In this document: positions 7,736 to 16,419 of the stretch, in pieces
Numbering within the stretch: position 1 is the first letter of the stretch
Layout: every line of letters starts with the position of its first letter
From: SZUA-318 sp964412015
GTDB taxonomy: Bacteria > Gemmatimonadota > Gemmatimonadetes > Longimicrobiales > Gaopeijiaceae
Direction of reading: 5' to 3'
NCBI GenBank assembly: GCA_964412015.1
Contig: CAYPMO010000016.1
Location: forward strand, 6,043 to 70,042
DNA length: 64,000 nt
Program-made: the position numbers and the translations under genes
The notes under the pieces: generated by a model
Databases searched by the model: none
What the model was told of the DNA's origin: nothing
Seen by the model: the letters and a program-made list of their open reading frames with translations, nothing else

Positions 7736-9360
7736 CGCACACGCGTCCGGCCGGACGGTGGTCCCGGCTCGGTTCGTTCCTCGACGCCGAGTCGGCTCGC
7801 ACGGGGCTCCCGCTCCGGGCGCTCGTCGCGACCGCGTTCGCCGTCCACGTGCTCGTAGCGTTCCTCGCGTTGAACCCGTGGCACCCCGACGAGCACTTCC
7901 AGATCCTCGAGTTCGCCTGGGCCAGGGCGGGCCTCGCCCCGACGGACTCGTTGCCCTGGGAGTGGTCCGCGCGGATCCGGCCCGCGCTCCAGCCGACGCT
8001 CGCCCTCGTGGTGCTCGAGGCCCTGCGCGCCCTCGGCCTCACGTCTCCGTTTCTGTGGGCCCTCCTGCTCCGGCTCGGCACCCTCGTCGTGGCGTGCGCG
8101 GTCCTGCTGCGCGTGTTCGCTCACGTCGCGCCTACCCTGGGGCGGGAGGGACGACGAACGCTCTGGCTCGGCGGGCTGCTCCTCTGGTTCCTGCCGCTGT
8201 TTCTCTTTCGCTTCACGTCGGAGAACCTCTCGGGCATCGCCCTGGCGTGGGCCCTCGTGCTCGCGGACCGGGCCGACGCCGGCGCGCGCCGGGACGTCGC
8301 GGTGGGCGTGCTCCTCGGTCTGTCCTTCGTCCTGCGCTTCCAGATGGCGGCCGGCGGCGTGGTGGTGTTGGCGTGGACGGCGTTTCGCGGGGAGGGAGGG
8401 CCCGCGCGCGCGACCAGAATGGCGCTCGCGGCCGCGGCCGTGGTGGCGGCGGGCGCACTCCTGGACTCCTGGTTCTACGGCGAGTGGGTCTTCACGCAGT
8501 GGCGGTATCTCCGCGTCAACGTGCTCGAGGGTGTGGCCAGCTCGTTCGGCACGAGGCCCTGGTACTGGTACGTCCTGTGGGTCCCGGTCTGGATGGCTCC
8601 ACCTCTGGGCCTCGCGATCGCCGTCCTCGCGCTCGCGGGCCTCGTGTCGCACCGCAGGGATCCGTGGAGCTGGGTCTTCGCCGTGATCCTCCTGGCGCAC
8701 TCGCTCGTCCCGCACAAGGAGCTGCGCTTCCTGCTACCGCTCCTGTACGTCCTGCCCGTCGTGCTGGCGCGTGGAGCCGACGCATGGGTGCGATGGTCCT
8801 CGCTTCCCGGACCGTCCGCGACGGACCCGCCGGCGGATTCCCCGAGGCCATGGCCGCGGTGGATCCTCGTCTGGAGCCTCGTCCTCCAGAACGCGATCTT
8901 CCTGGCCCTCGTGGCGACGCCCGCCATCCACCGGGGTTCGGAGGTGGACATGCACTACCTGCGTCACCTGTGGCGCGCGGCCGAGCGCCACCCGGACGAG
9001 CTCGTCTACGTCCTCAACGACGAAGGCGGCCCATACCGCATCTACGGACTCGACGCGCATGTGTACCACCACCCACGTATCCGCAGCGTGCGCCACCACG
9101 CCGGCGAGCCCGTTCCGACGGAGGTTCCGCGGGAGACTCCTCCAGAGCGCCTCCTGCTTCTGACCCGTGGGGACGCGCACCCCGACGTGGCAGGCGTGGA
9201 CGCGATCGAGCTCGCGTACGCCGCCGAGCCGGGATATCGCGTCATGGCGCGGCTGATGGGCGCCGAGGACGCCGGGTGGGTCCGCCGGCTCGAGTCGCTG
9301 GACGGCTGGGGCACGGCGGTGTCGAGGCGACGGCTCCATCGGGTGGAGGTGGCACCGTGA
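7729..9360 (+). CDS. GT22-family (ALG9/PIG-B-like) mannosyltransferase
   Basis: A 543-residue polytopic protein with the two landmarks of GT22: HPDEHFQ at residues 52-58 in the first extracytoplasmic loop, and HKELRF (from H329) just before the C-terminal membrane segments. In eukaryotes this family adds mannose from dolichol-phosphate-mannose to N-glycan or GPI precursors. Bacterial members are less common and act on unknown lipid-linked glycans. The GTG at 7729 overlaps the upstream stop by 7 bases and the stop overlaps the next GTG by 4, so it sits in the middle of an operon. Mannose as the sugar is a family-based guess. Confidence 0.8.
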   Translation: MVTHTRPAGRWSRLGSFLDAESARTGLPLRALVATAFAVHVLVAFLALNPWHPDEHFQILEFAWARAGLAPTDSLPWEWSARIRPALQPTLALVVLEALRALGLTSPFLWALLLRLGTLVVACAVLLRVFAHVAPTLGREGRRTLWLGGLLLWFLPLFLFRFTSENLSGIALAWALVLADRADAGARRDVAVGVLLGLSFVLRFQMAAGGVVVLAWTAFRGEGGPARATRMALAAAAVVAAGALLDSWFYGEWVFTQWRYLRVNVLEGVASSFGTRPWYWYVLWVPVWMAPPLGLAIAVLALAGLVSHRRDPWSWVFAVILLAHSLVPHKELRFLLPLLYVLPVVLARGADAWVRWSSLPGPSATDPPADSPRPWPRWILVWSLVLQNAIFLALVATPAIHRGSEVDMHYLRHLWRAAERHPDELVYVLNDEGGPYRIYGLDAHVYHHPRIRSVRHHAGEPVPTEVPRETPPERLLLLTRGDAHPDVAGVDAIELAYAAEPGYRVMARLMGAEDAGWVRRLESLDGWGTAVSRRRLHRVEVAP

Positions 9361-10058
9361 GCATCGCCTGCTTCACGGTCGACGCCGAGCCCGACTGCCC
9401 CCCGTTTCTCCGGAGCTGGCGGGGCGTCGAGGAGGGCGTCCCGCCCCTCCTGGACCTCTTCCGGGAGGAGGGCGTCCCCACGACGTTCTTCGTCACCGGG
9501 GACACGGCGCGACGCTACCCGGAACTCGTGGACCGGGTGGTCTCCGAGGGCCACGAGCTGGCGAGCCACGGCATGACCCACAGGGTGTTCACGTCCCTGA
9601 CCGCCGCAGAGGCCGAGCGCGAGATCCGCGAGACGTCCGCCCTCCTCCGGGAGCACGCACCGGTGACCGCGTTCCGGGCCCCGAACCTGCGGCTTCCCGA
9701 CCGGTATCTCCCGCTCCTCGAGGCCGACGGCTATCGCGTGGACAGCTCCCGGGGAAAGTACAAGCCCGTGCACTGGCGGCCGTCGGCCCCCACGTCGCTC
9801 GTCCGCCTTCCGGCGTCCGTGACCTCGTCCTGGCTCCGGCTGCCCCCATCCGTGCGCGATCCCGTGCTACGGCGGCTGTCGAGCCCGGTCGTGCTCTTCG
9901 TCCACCCGTGGGAGCTCGTGGACCTGCGGCGTGCCCCCATCCCCTGGGACTGCCGCGCCGGAACCGGGCCGGCCGCGCTGGAGCGCTTCCGGACGGCGAT
10001 CCGCCTCCTCCGCGAGGCCGGCGCGCGTTTCCTGCGCATCTCGGAGGTTGCGCGGTGA
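9357..10058 (+). CDS. Polysaccharide deacetylase (NodB domain)
   Basis: A 233-residue cytoplasmic-looking NodB-fold hydrolase that removes N-acyl (usually acetyl) groups from amino sugars. Motif 1 is FTVDAEPD (catalytic Asp9), motif 2 is SHGMTH (metal ligands His71 and His75), motif 3 is FRAPN around Arg107, and VLFVHPWEL near the C-terminus supplies the motif with the second-shell His. There is no signal peptide, so it probably acts on a lipid-linked or nucleotide-linked precursor inside the cell, as PIG-L- and ArnD-type enzymes do. Its GTGA overlaps on both sides tie it to the GT22 gene before and the fusion gene after. Confidence 0.85.
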   Translation: MSIACFTVDAEPDCPPFLRSWRGVEEGVPPLLDLFREEGVPTTFFVTGDTARRYPELVDRVVSEGHELASHGMTHRVFTSLTAAEAEREIRETSALLREHAPVTAFRAPNLRLPDRYLPLLEADGYRVDSSRGKYKPVHWRPSAPTSLVRLPASVTSSWLRLPPSVRDPVLRRLSSPVVLFVHPWELVDLRRAPIPWDCRAGTGPAALERFRTAIRLLREAGARFLRISEVAR

Positions 10059-12658
10059 AGGCGAGGGTGTGGTGGGTGCTCGGTTGGGTCGCGCTCACCG
10101 TGATCGTGGTCGTGGCGATCCAGACGGTGGAATGGAGGCGCGTGCTGCACGCGATAGGCACGGCCGACCCGCCTTGGGTGATCCTCGCGCTCCTCGCGAA
10201 CGCGGTCGGCCTTCCCATCGCGACGGTCCAGTGGCGGGTCCTTCTCCCCCGAGGCGCAGCCGTGGCCTGGCCCAGGATGTTCGCGATCGTCGCGCTCACG
10301 GCTTCCGTCTCCAACGGCGCGCCGGCCCCCGTGAGTCTGGCCGCCGCCGTTCGGCTCCTCGCGACCCGAGCCGGGCTCGGACATGCCAGGGGCGCCTCGG
10401 TCATGGTCATGGACCAACTCGCCGAGGGATTCGCCAAGATCGCGCTGATCACGGTTGCCGCGGCGCTCGTGCCCGGCTTCGAGTATCGCACGATCGGTCT
10501 CGTCCTCTTGCTCGGCGTGCCGGCCCTCGCGTTGGCGTCCGCAGCGCTCGCCCACCGGAGCGCGTCGATCGAGGCGTGGGCGGCCGGGGCGTCGGGCGCG
10601 CCGGGACGGGCGTTCCGGTTCGTGAGCCGCACGATCGACCACCTGGACGCCCTCCGCCGCCCAGGCTACCTCGCGCTCGCCGTGGGCCTCGCCGTCGTCA
10701 AGAAGACGATCGAAGGCACGGCCATCGCCATGGTCGCCGCCGCCTTCGGCCTGGCGCTGCCGCTCTGGGTCGTCGTAAGCGTGCTGGCCGCGGTGAATCT
10801 CTCGACGCTCGTCGCCCAGACGCCCGCGGGGTTGGGCGTCTGGGAGGCGGCTGCCTTCCTCGTGCTCCAGGCCGCCGGCGTCGAGGCGAGCATCGCCGTG
10901 GCACTGGCGATCGTCGCGCACGCGGCATACGTGGCTCCCCTCGCCCTCACGGGCTGGCTCCTCGAGTCGGCGCGCGCGTGGTCCGGCTCACGCTCGCGGG
11001 TCCTGGGTCTCGTGGCGCTCGCCGTGATGGGGCTCGTGATCCATCTGTGGTTCGTGCTCGGCGCCGACGCACTGGACTCCGACCGCGCCCTGGTCCTCCT
11101 CATGGCGCGCGACTTCGCCCGGGGCGCCTTGTCGATCTACTTCTGGCAACAGAACTACATGGCCTCCGTAGAGCCTCTGCTGCTCACGCCCTTCGCGGCG
11201 CTCGGCTGGGCGACGCCCGTCGCGGCCGGGCTCGTCGCGATCGGGCTCACGGCGGCCCTCGCGTCGCTCAGTGTCCGGCTGGCGCGGCGGCTCGGAGGCA
11301 CGACGTGGATGGCCCTTCTGGTCTGGGCCGTCCCCCCTGCCGTGGTGGTCCACCATCACGTGGCCCTGTACGGGGCCCGCCTGGCCTGCACGCTCCTGGC
11401 CTTCGGGGCCTTCGTGTGGAGCCTGCGGTGCCGCCGCGGTAGGGCGTGGATGGGCGTCGGCGCGCTCGCCGGCCTCGCCTACGCCTGTGACCACCTCATG
11501 CTCCCCTGGGCCATCGCGGTCATGTTCGTGGCGGGCGCGCGCGGAAGTCTGACGCGCGTGGCGCTCGGCGCCCTCGTGCCCGTTGTCCTCGACACCGCGT
11601 GTGCCGTCGCCACGCCCGCAGTCCACCTCGCCGGACCGAACGCCCCGGACTCCTGGCTGTCGAACGTCCCGCTCCTGTTCGGGACCGTGCTGCCGCAGCT
11701 CTTCGGCCTGCTCCTGAGCCGCGGGCCCGGCCCGGTGTTCGAGCCGCCCGCCGGCATCGTCCCCGGAGGTGCCTTGTGGCCGGCGCTGGCGATCCCGGGG
11801 GCCCTGGCCCTCGCCCTGCTCTTCGCCACGCTGGTGCGCCGCCGCCGAGAGCTGTTCGCAGGCCAGGGTTCCGACGAGGGCGTCGCCACCCGGGCGCTCC
11901 TTGGGGCCTGCGTCGTGGGGCTCGCCGTCTTCTGCCTGGTGGGAGGCGGCGGCGAGCGGTGGTCCGTGCGCTATCTGGTGCCCCTCTGGCCGGCGGTTTC
12001 GATCTTCGCGGCGCTGGCCGCGGCCCGCTGGGGCGAGCGCTGGCGGCCGCTGGCGGCGGCGGCCGTGCTTCCGGCCGTCTTCACGCTCCTGGCGGATCCC
12101 ACGTGGCCCCGGGCGGGTGACGGCGCACCGGCCAGGGAGGAGGCCGCCGACGTGGCCGAGGCCGTGCGCGCATCGGGGGCCCGGGCGGTGTGGGCCGAGT
12201 ACTGGGATGCCTACCGGATGGCGCTCCTGGTGGGCGAGTCCCCCCGATGGGTCACGCTCCGGGTCATCGAGCGGAGGCCCGACTGGGTCCGGGAGGCCCT
12301 CGACGCGAGCCCGGTCGCGTATCTCGTGCGCCGCGAGGACGCGGAGGTCCTGGGGATCCTCGACGGTGCACGCACGCAGGGTATACGCCGTCTCGACGAC
12401 CGTGGCGTCGGACGGTACCGGCTCGTCGTCATGGAGCGCGCCGTTCCCCGCGCGGTGCTCCACCAGCACCCGCCGGACCGCGGATGGCAGAGGGTCGCCG
12501 CTCTCTCGGCCGGCCTGCTGTTCTGGGTCACGCTCGCGGCGATGGGTCTGCTGGCGCGGGTGACGGGACCCCGCCCGCTCAGCGCGGCGGCGCGCGACCT
12601 CCGGCATCCATCCCGAGACTCACGCCCAGGAGAGCCCGCGACGACAGACCGAAGCTGA
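10055..12658 (+). CDS. Fusion of YbhN/AglD-type (LPG synthase TM) domain and GT39-like membrane domain
   Basis: An 867-residue membrane protein made of two parts. Residues 1 to about 310 match the UPF0104 / lysylphosphatidylglycerol-synthase transmembrane family (VMDQLAEGF, then TPAGLGVWEAAAFL), whose members flip or modify lipids. From about residue 320 a second polytopic block resembles GT39-type GT-C transferases, with an acidic first loop (LDSDRALVLLMARDFARG) and a C-terminal soluble part. I infer a single protein that moves a lipid-linked sugar across the membrane and uses it. The last 80 bases overlap the 3' end of the convergent gene at 12579. Start is GTG in a GTGA overlap. Confidence 0.7.
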   Translation: MKARVWWVLGWVALTVIVVVAIQTVEWRRVLHAIGTADPPWVILALLANAVGLPIATVQWRVLLPRGAAVAWPRMFAIVALTASVSNGAPAPVSLAAAVRLLATRAGLGHARGASVMVMDQLAEGFAKIALITVAAALVPGFEYRTIGLVLLLGVPALALASAALAHRSASIEAWAAGASGAPGRAFRFVSRTIDHLDALRRPGYLALAVGLAVVKKTIEGTAIAMVAAAFGLALPLWVVVSVLAAVNLSTLVAQTPAGLGVWEAAAFLVLQAAGVEASIAVALAIVAHAAYVAPLALTGWLLESARAWSGSRSRVLGLVALAVMGLVIHLWFVLGADALDSDRALVLLMARDFARGALSIYFWQQNYMASVEPLLLTPFAALGWATPVAAGLVAIGLTAALASLSVRLARRLGGTTWMALLVWAVPPAVVVHHHVALYGARLACTLLAFGAFVWSLRCRRGRAWMGVGALAGLAYACDHLMLPWAIAVMFVAGARGSLTRVALGALVPVVLDTACAVATPAVHLAGPNAPDSWLSNVPLLFGTVLPQLFGLLLSRGPGPVFEPPAGIVPGGALWPALAIPGALALALLFATLVRRRRELFAGQGSDEGVATRALLGACVVGLAVFCLVGGGGERWSVRYLVPLWPAVSIFAALAAARWGERWRPLAAAAVLPAVFTLLADPTWPRAGDGAPAREEAADVAEAVRASGARAVWAEYWDAYRMALLVGESPRWVTLRVIERRPDWVREALDASPVAYLVRREDAEVLGILDGARTQGIRRLDDRGVGRYRLVVMERAVPRAVLHQHPPDRGWQRVAALSAGLLFWVTLAAMGLLARVTGPRPLSAAARDLRHPSRDSRPGEPATTDRS

Positions 12659-13778
12659 CGGGACCGCCCTCCTCGACCGTGAGCCAGATCCCGAGATGGC
12701 GGAACGGACCGGGCAGCACCCCCGGATAGAGGTTCAGCGCCAGAGGCTGGCTGCCCTGACCCACCACGGCGCTGGCCAGCAACGAGTTGGCCCGGGACAG
12801 GTAGAGACCTCCGGAGGTGCTTGCCACGAGCCGCTCGAACGAGGTCGTCGGATCCACCACCTGCTCCTGCCCCGCGAAGCCGACGGTTCCCCCGAGCGCG
12901 TATCCACCCTCCATCTCCACCTGGATTCCCGTGGTGGAGATCTGCCCGATGAGGAGCAAGAGCTTCGCACGGTGGGTGAACGGGAGCGGCACCTTGTAGC
13001 TGATCACCTGGGCGACGTTCCGGACCGCACCGTCGGGGAACGTGACGGCCGCCTGGGGAGACCAGTCGGCCGCTTCGAGCCGCTCGCCGAAGAAGCGCGC
13101 GACGCCGTCGAAGCTGAACAGGAGGATCCCCAGCGGCTCGAACACGTAGAGGTCGCCTACGGTCGTCGCCGCGCCCCGCTCCTGGCCCTGGCTCTCCAGG
13201 ACCTCGTTCACGAGGCCCAACCCCCACGTGAAGACGGCGCCCGTCACGCGCGGATGGGGAACACCCCTCTGCGCGAACCAGTCCGCCGCCACGCGGTAGG
13301 TGATCCCGCCGGCGAGCACGTGGCCGCCGTAGTTCGCCGTCCACGCCCAGCTCCAGACGTCCCACGAGCCAGGGACGAACTCGTGTCGAAGCCACTGCTC
13401 CCAACCGCCCGATCTCTCGATGGCGGCCACGGGGTGGGCCAGCGCGTCCTTCACGCTCCGCCACCCACACCCCCAACGGATGCAGCCGATGCGTCGCTCC
13501 GTGGACGCGTAGATCAGCGTGGACATCCCGCGGTTCAGCAGCATGGCGCCCGGTGCGACCAGGGCCGCGCTCCCGAAGCCCGTCCGCGAGTCGGTGAACG
13601 CCGTGGGCGGGGAGGCGGCTTCCGGCTCGGCGGCGGGAGGCGGTGCATGCTGCGCCGCCAAGTTCCCTCCGGCCGGCAGAAGCCCCACGAGCAGCGACGC
13701 GGCCACCGACGACACGCGTCCCCCGTGTACCGCGTGCGGTCTCGTGGACGGACGGGTCGGCGCGCGTTTGCGTGGCAT
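12579..13778 (-). CDS. Secreted or outer-membrane protein of unknown function
   Basis: A 399-residue exported protein. The start at 13778 gives a basic N-region followed by a hydrophobic stretch (VAASLLVGLLPAGG) and an LAAQ cleavage site. The mature part contains aromatic-rich segments (SWAWTANYGGHVLAGGITYR) and amphipathic stretches ending near YPGVLPG. It reads like a membrane-embedded or barrel-like outer-membrane protein. The middle (VNEVLESQGQERGA) looks like the DUF3943 or VanZ-like outer-membrane families, but I am not certain. It is convergent with the YbhN fusion gene, sharing 80 coding bases, and divergent from the LtaS-like gene. Role unknown. Confidence 0.55.
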   Translation of the reverse strand: MPRKRAPTRPSTRPHAVHGGRVSSVAASLLVGLLPAGGNLAAQHAPPPAAEPEAASPPTAFTDSRTGFGSAALVAPGAMLLNRGMSTLIYASTERRIGCIRWGCGWRSVKDALAHPVAAIERSGGWEQWLRHEFVPGSWDVWSWAWTANYGGHVLAGGITYRVAADWFAQRGVPHPRVTGAVFTWGLGLVNEVLESQGQERGAATTVGDLYVFEPLGILLFSFDGVARFFGERLEAADWSPQAAVTFPDGAVRNVAQVISYKVPLPFTHRAKLLLLIGQISTTGIQVEMEGGYALGGTVGFAGQEQVVDPTTSFERLVASTSGGLYLSRANSLLASAVVGQGSQPLALNLYPGVLPGPFRHLGIWLTVEEGGPVSFGLSSRALLGVSLGMDAGGRAPPR

Positions 13779-13896
13779 GAAGCGGACGGGAAGGAGATGC
13801 GCGGGGCGCCACAACCTAGACGACCGCCCCGTCGGTAACAACGCCGCATGGTTGTCGGCGGACCGTACGCCTCGCACCTTTCGGTCCCGCACCCGC

Positions 13897-15747
13897 ATGG
13901 ACCGCCGGAGCCCACCCCTGACACCGCCTTCCTTTCCCACGCTCCTCAGGGTCAACGCGTCCGTCGTCTGGACCTGGCTGGCCGTGTCGACGATCACGTG
14001 GGCCGTCCAGCTCTCGCTCGGCCTGGGTCATCCCTCCCAGGGACTCGCCCTGTCGTCCGCGGCGCTCCCGGCGGCGCTCGTCGCCGTGTGTCCGCCCCGC
14101 ATCCGACGTTGGTGCATGCTGGCGGTCGTGGCCGCGTCGGGACTCCTCGCGGCCGCCGACGCGATGTACCACCAGGTCATCGGCGACTACCTCCCGGTAC
14201 GGGCGTTCCTGGCCCCCGGCCAGGCATGGGCGATACGCGGCTACGCCGCCGGGCTGCTCGGCGCCGGAGGGGGCGTTCCGGCGCTGGTCGTGGCGGCCAC
14301 CGCCGCAGCGGCGCTCCTGTCGCGCCGGCCCGGGCCTCGGGTCTCGCGCCGCTGGCACACCGCCCTTCCCCTCGCCGTCTGTCTGGCGGGAAGTGGGCCG
14401 GCGTTGGGGTGGGCGTGGCTGGTCTCCCCCGGCGCGGCGGACACGCAGACCGGGGGATTCCTCTACGCCCACGTCGTGGACACGCGGCGCATCGTGGGCG
14501 AGAGCGTCATGTCCCGTGATCCAACGCCCGAGGACATGGACCGCGTGTTCCGCTTCGTCGAGCGGCGCGACGCGGGCGACGCTCGCGCGGACTCGTGGTT
14601 CGGAAGCGCGGCCGGCTCGAACGTGCTCATGATCCAGGTCGAGGCCCTGAACGCGTGGCTTCTGGACGCCGAGGTCGAGGGCGAGCCCGTCGTGCCGTTT
14701 CTGCGCTCGCTCGCGGCCCGCGGCCTCGCGTTCACGAACGTCTTCGACGACACGCACCAGGGACGCTCGTCCGACAGCGACTACCTGGTCATGGCGTCCC
14801 AGCATCCGCTCGAGCGGGACGCCGTTTCGATGACGCTTCCGAATCTGGACATGGTCGCGCTCCCCGACGCCCTCCGGGACCGGGGATACGCTGCGCTCTC
14901 GGCACACGCCCACAGCCCGGGGTTCTGGAACTCGGCGATGCGCCACGAGCGGTACGGGTTCCAGACATCCCTCTTCGAGGCGGACCTGGGTCCGGGGGAG
15001 AGCCTGGGGTTCGGCCTGGTGGATCGCGTGTTCTTCGAGCGCGTCGTACCCCATCTGGCGGCGCTCCCCCACCCGTGGCTCACGTGGCTCATCACGCTCA
15101 CGATGCACGGCGCGCACGGTCCCGTGCCGTCCTCCTTCCAGGTACTCCCGCTCGGGCCGCTCGAGGGAAGCGCCCTCGGCAACTACCTCCTCAAGGCCCA
15201 TCACACCGACAGCGCGCTCGAGGAGCTCGTCGACTCCCTCGACGCGCGCGGCCTGCTGGACAGCACGACGCTGGTCGTGTACGGGGATCACACGGAGAGC
15301 TACGAGCTCGACATGGCCTGGGTGGAGCGCGCGGCGGGCGTCGCCAGCCTGCGGCACGAGGTCCGGCGCCTCCTGCTCGACCGCATTCCGCTGATCATCG
15401 TGCCGCCCGCCTCGACCGAGGGTGTGCGTTTCGGGACCGTGGGCGGTCTTCTCGACGTGGCGCCCACGGTCCTCCATCTCCTGGGCGCCGAGCCCCCCCG
15501 CTCCTTCCTCGGGCGTAGCCTCACGCTCCCGGGACCGGGCATGGCGGCGCAGGCCTCGGGCGAGGTCGTGGGCGACGGGCTCATGTGGACCGGGGCGGCG
15601 TGCTTCACGTTCCCCGATGCCGCCCCGCGCCCGCTGCGCGCCTGCGACGACCTCCGGGCCCGGGCCCGCCAACAGCTCGAGGTCTCCTGGCTCATCACAC
15701 GCTACGGCCTGAGCGGGCGACTGGACCGTCCCACCGGTCCGCGCTGA
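13897..15747 (+). CDS. LtaS/OpgB-like membrane phosphotransferase (sulfatase fold)
   Basis: A 616-residue protein with four to five N-terminal membrane segments (residues 20-190) and a periplasmic alkaline-phosphatase/sulfatase domain. The block THQGRSSDSDYLVMASQHPL aligns with the lipoteichoic acid synthase signature around GQGKTSDSE, placing Ser291 at the nucleophilic Thr. Other metal ligands are visible: Glu249 (IQVEAL), the TMHGAHGPV loop, and Asp464-His465 (YGDHTE). The family transfers glycerophosphate or phosphoethanolamine from phospholipids onto glycans. Sited among glycosyltransferases, it probably decorates or polymerises the surface glycan. The precise donor is unknown. Confidence 0.8.
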   Translation: MDRRSPPLTPPSFPTLLRVNASVVWTWLAVSTITWAVQLSLGLGHPSQGLALSSAALPAALVAVCPPRIRRWCMLAVVAASGLLAAADAMYHQVIGDYLPVRAFLAPGQAWAIRGYAAGLLGAGGGVPALVVAATAAAALLSRRPGPRVSRRWHTALPLAVCLAGSGPALGWAWLVSPGAADTQTGGFLYAHVVDTRRIVGESVMSRDPTPEDMDRVFRFVERRDAGDARADSWFGSAAGSNVLMIQVEALNAWLLDAEVEGEPVVPFLRSLAARGLAFTNVFDDTHQGRSSDSDYLVMASQHPLERDAVSMTLPNLDMVALPDALRDRGYAALSAHAHSPGFWNSAMRHERYGFQTSLFEADLGPGESLGFGLVDRVFFERVVPHLAALPHPWLTWLITLTMHGAHGPVPSSFQVLPLGPLEGSALGNYLLKAHHTDSALEELVDSLDARGLLDSTTLVVYGDHTESYELDMAWVERAAGVASLRHEVRRLLLDRIPLIIVPPASTEGVRFGTVGGLLDVAPTVLHLLGAEPPRSFLGRSLTLPGPGMAAQASGEVVGDGLMWTGAACFTFPDAAPRPLRACDDLRARARQQLEVSWLITRYGLSGRLDRPTGPR

Positions 15748-15766
15748 GGCTCCTCGCGGGCCCCCT

Positions 15767-15782
15767 CCGCGCTATCGCGCGG
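15767..15782. terminator. Possible bidirectional terminator hairpin
   Basis: A 6-bp GC-only stem (CCGCGC / GCGCGG) with a TATC loop lies between the convergent LtaS-like and HAD genes, overlapping the stop of the latter. There is no T-tract, so this is only a suggestion. Confidence 0.3.
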
Positions 15783-16419
15783 GCCGCACCACGATCCCGT
15801 GCCGCGCGGCCGCGAGCACCGCGCGATCGCCGCGCGCGTCCCCGTACACGTAGGCGATGTCCCCGTCCGGGCCGATGGCTTCGCGCACGCGCCGCAGCTT
15901 TTCCGCACCCCAGCACGGGAGCCCCAGGAAGCGCCCGGTGGCCACCCCTTCCACGAACTCGAGCCGCGTCCCGACGGCGCCGTCGAGGCGCAGCCCGTCC
16001 CGCAGCGGCTCCAGGTAGATCTCGAGGGACGCGCTCGCCAGCAGGAGCCGGTGGCCTCGAACCCGGTGCTCCCCGATCCGGCCGCGGGCGTCCGCACGGA
16101 GGTTCTCCGCGAGCGTCCGGTCCGCGAAGCGCCGCGCGGCTTCGTCGAGCTCGAGCCGCGACCGGCCCCGCAGCGTGCGGGCGACCATCCGCTCGTGCAG
16201 GCGACCCTCCCACCTCCCCTCCACGCCCCCGAGCCGCGGTGGCGGCCCCAGCCACTCCTCCCACAGCGAAGCGGCCAGGTCCGGCAGCGCCCGGGCCGCG
16301 GCGGCCAACAACGCCGTCCGCATCGCGCGCGGGCCCGCGGCCAGCCGGAGGAACGGAACACTCGTGTCGCGGAGCGTGAGCGTCCCGTCCAGGTCGAAGA
16401 CGACGACGGGGGCGCTCAC
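15772..16419 (-). CDS. HAD-family phosphatase, SerB-like (HAD-IB)
   Basis: A 215-residue HAD hydrolase. Motif I is FDLDGTLT (nucleophile Asp in DxDGT), motif II is the Ser of LLLASAS, and motif III/IV is YGDARGD. The four-helix cap between motifs I and II fits the subclass IB phosphatases related to phosphoserine phosphatase, some of which act on lipid or glycerol phosphates. The GTG at 16419 overlaps the stop of the upstream acetyltransferase (GTGA), so the two are coupled. In this neighbourhood a phosphatase of a lipid-phosphate intermediate is plausible; serine metabolism is the alternative. The exact substrate is not deducible. Confidence 0.8.
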   Translation of the reverse strand: MSAPVVVFDLDGTLTLRDTSVPFLRLAAGPRAMRTALLAAAARALPDLAASLWEEWLGPPPRLGGVEGRWEGRLHERMVARTLRGRSRLELDEAARRFADRTLAENLRADARGRIGEHRVRGHRLLLASASLEIYLEPLRDGLRLDGAVGTRLEFVEGVATGRFLGLPCWGAEKLRRVREAIGPDGDIAYVYGDARGDRAVLAAARHGIVVRPAR

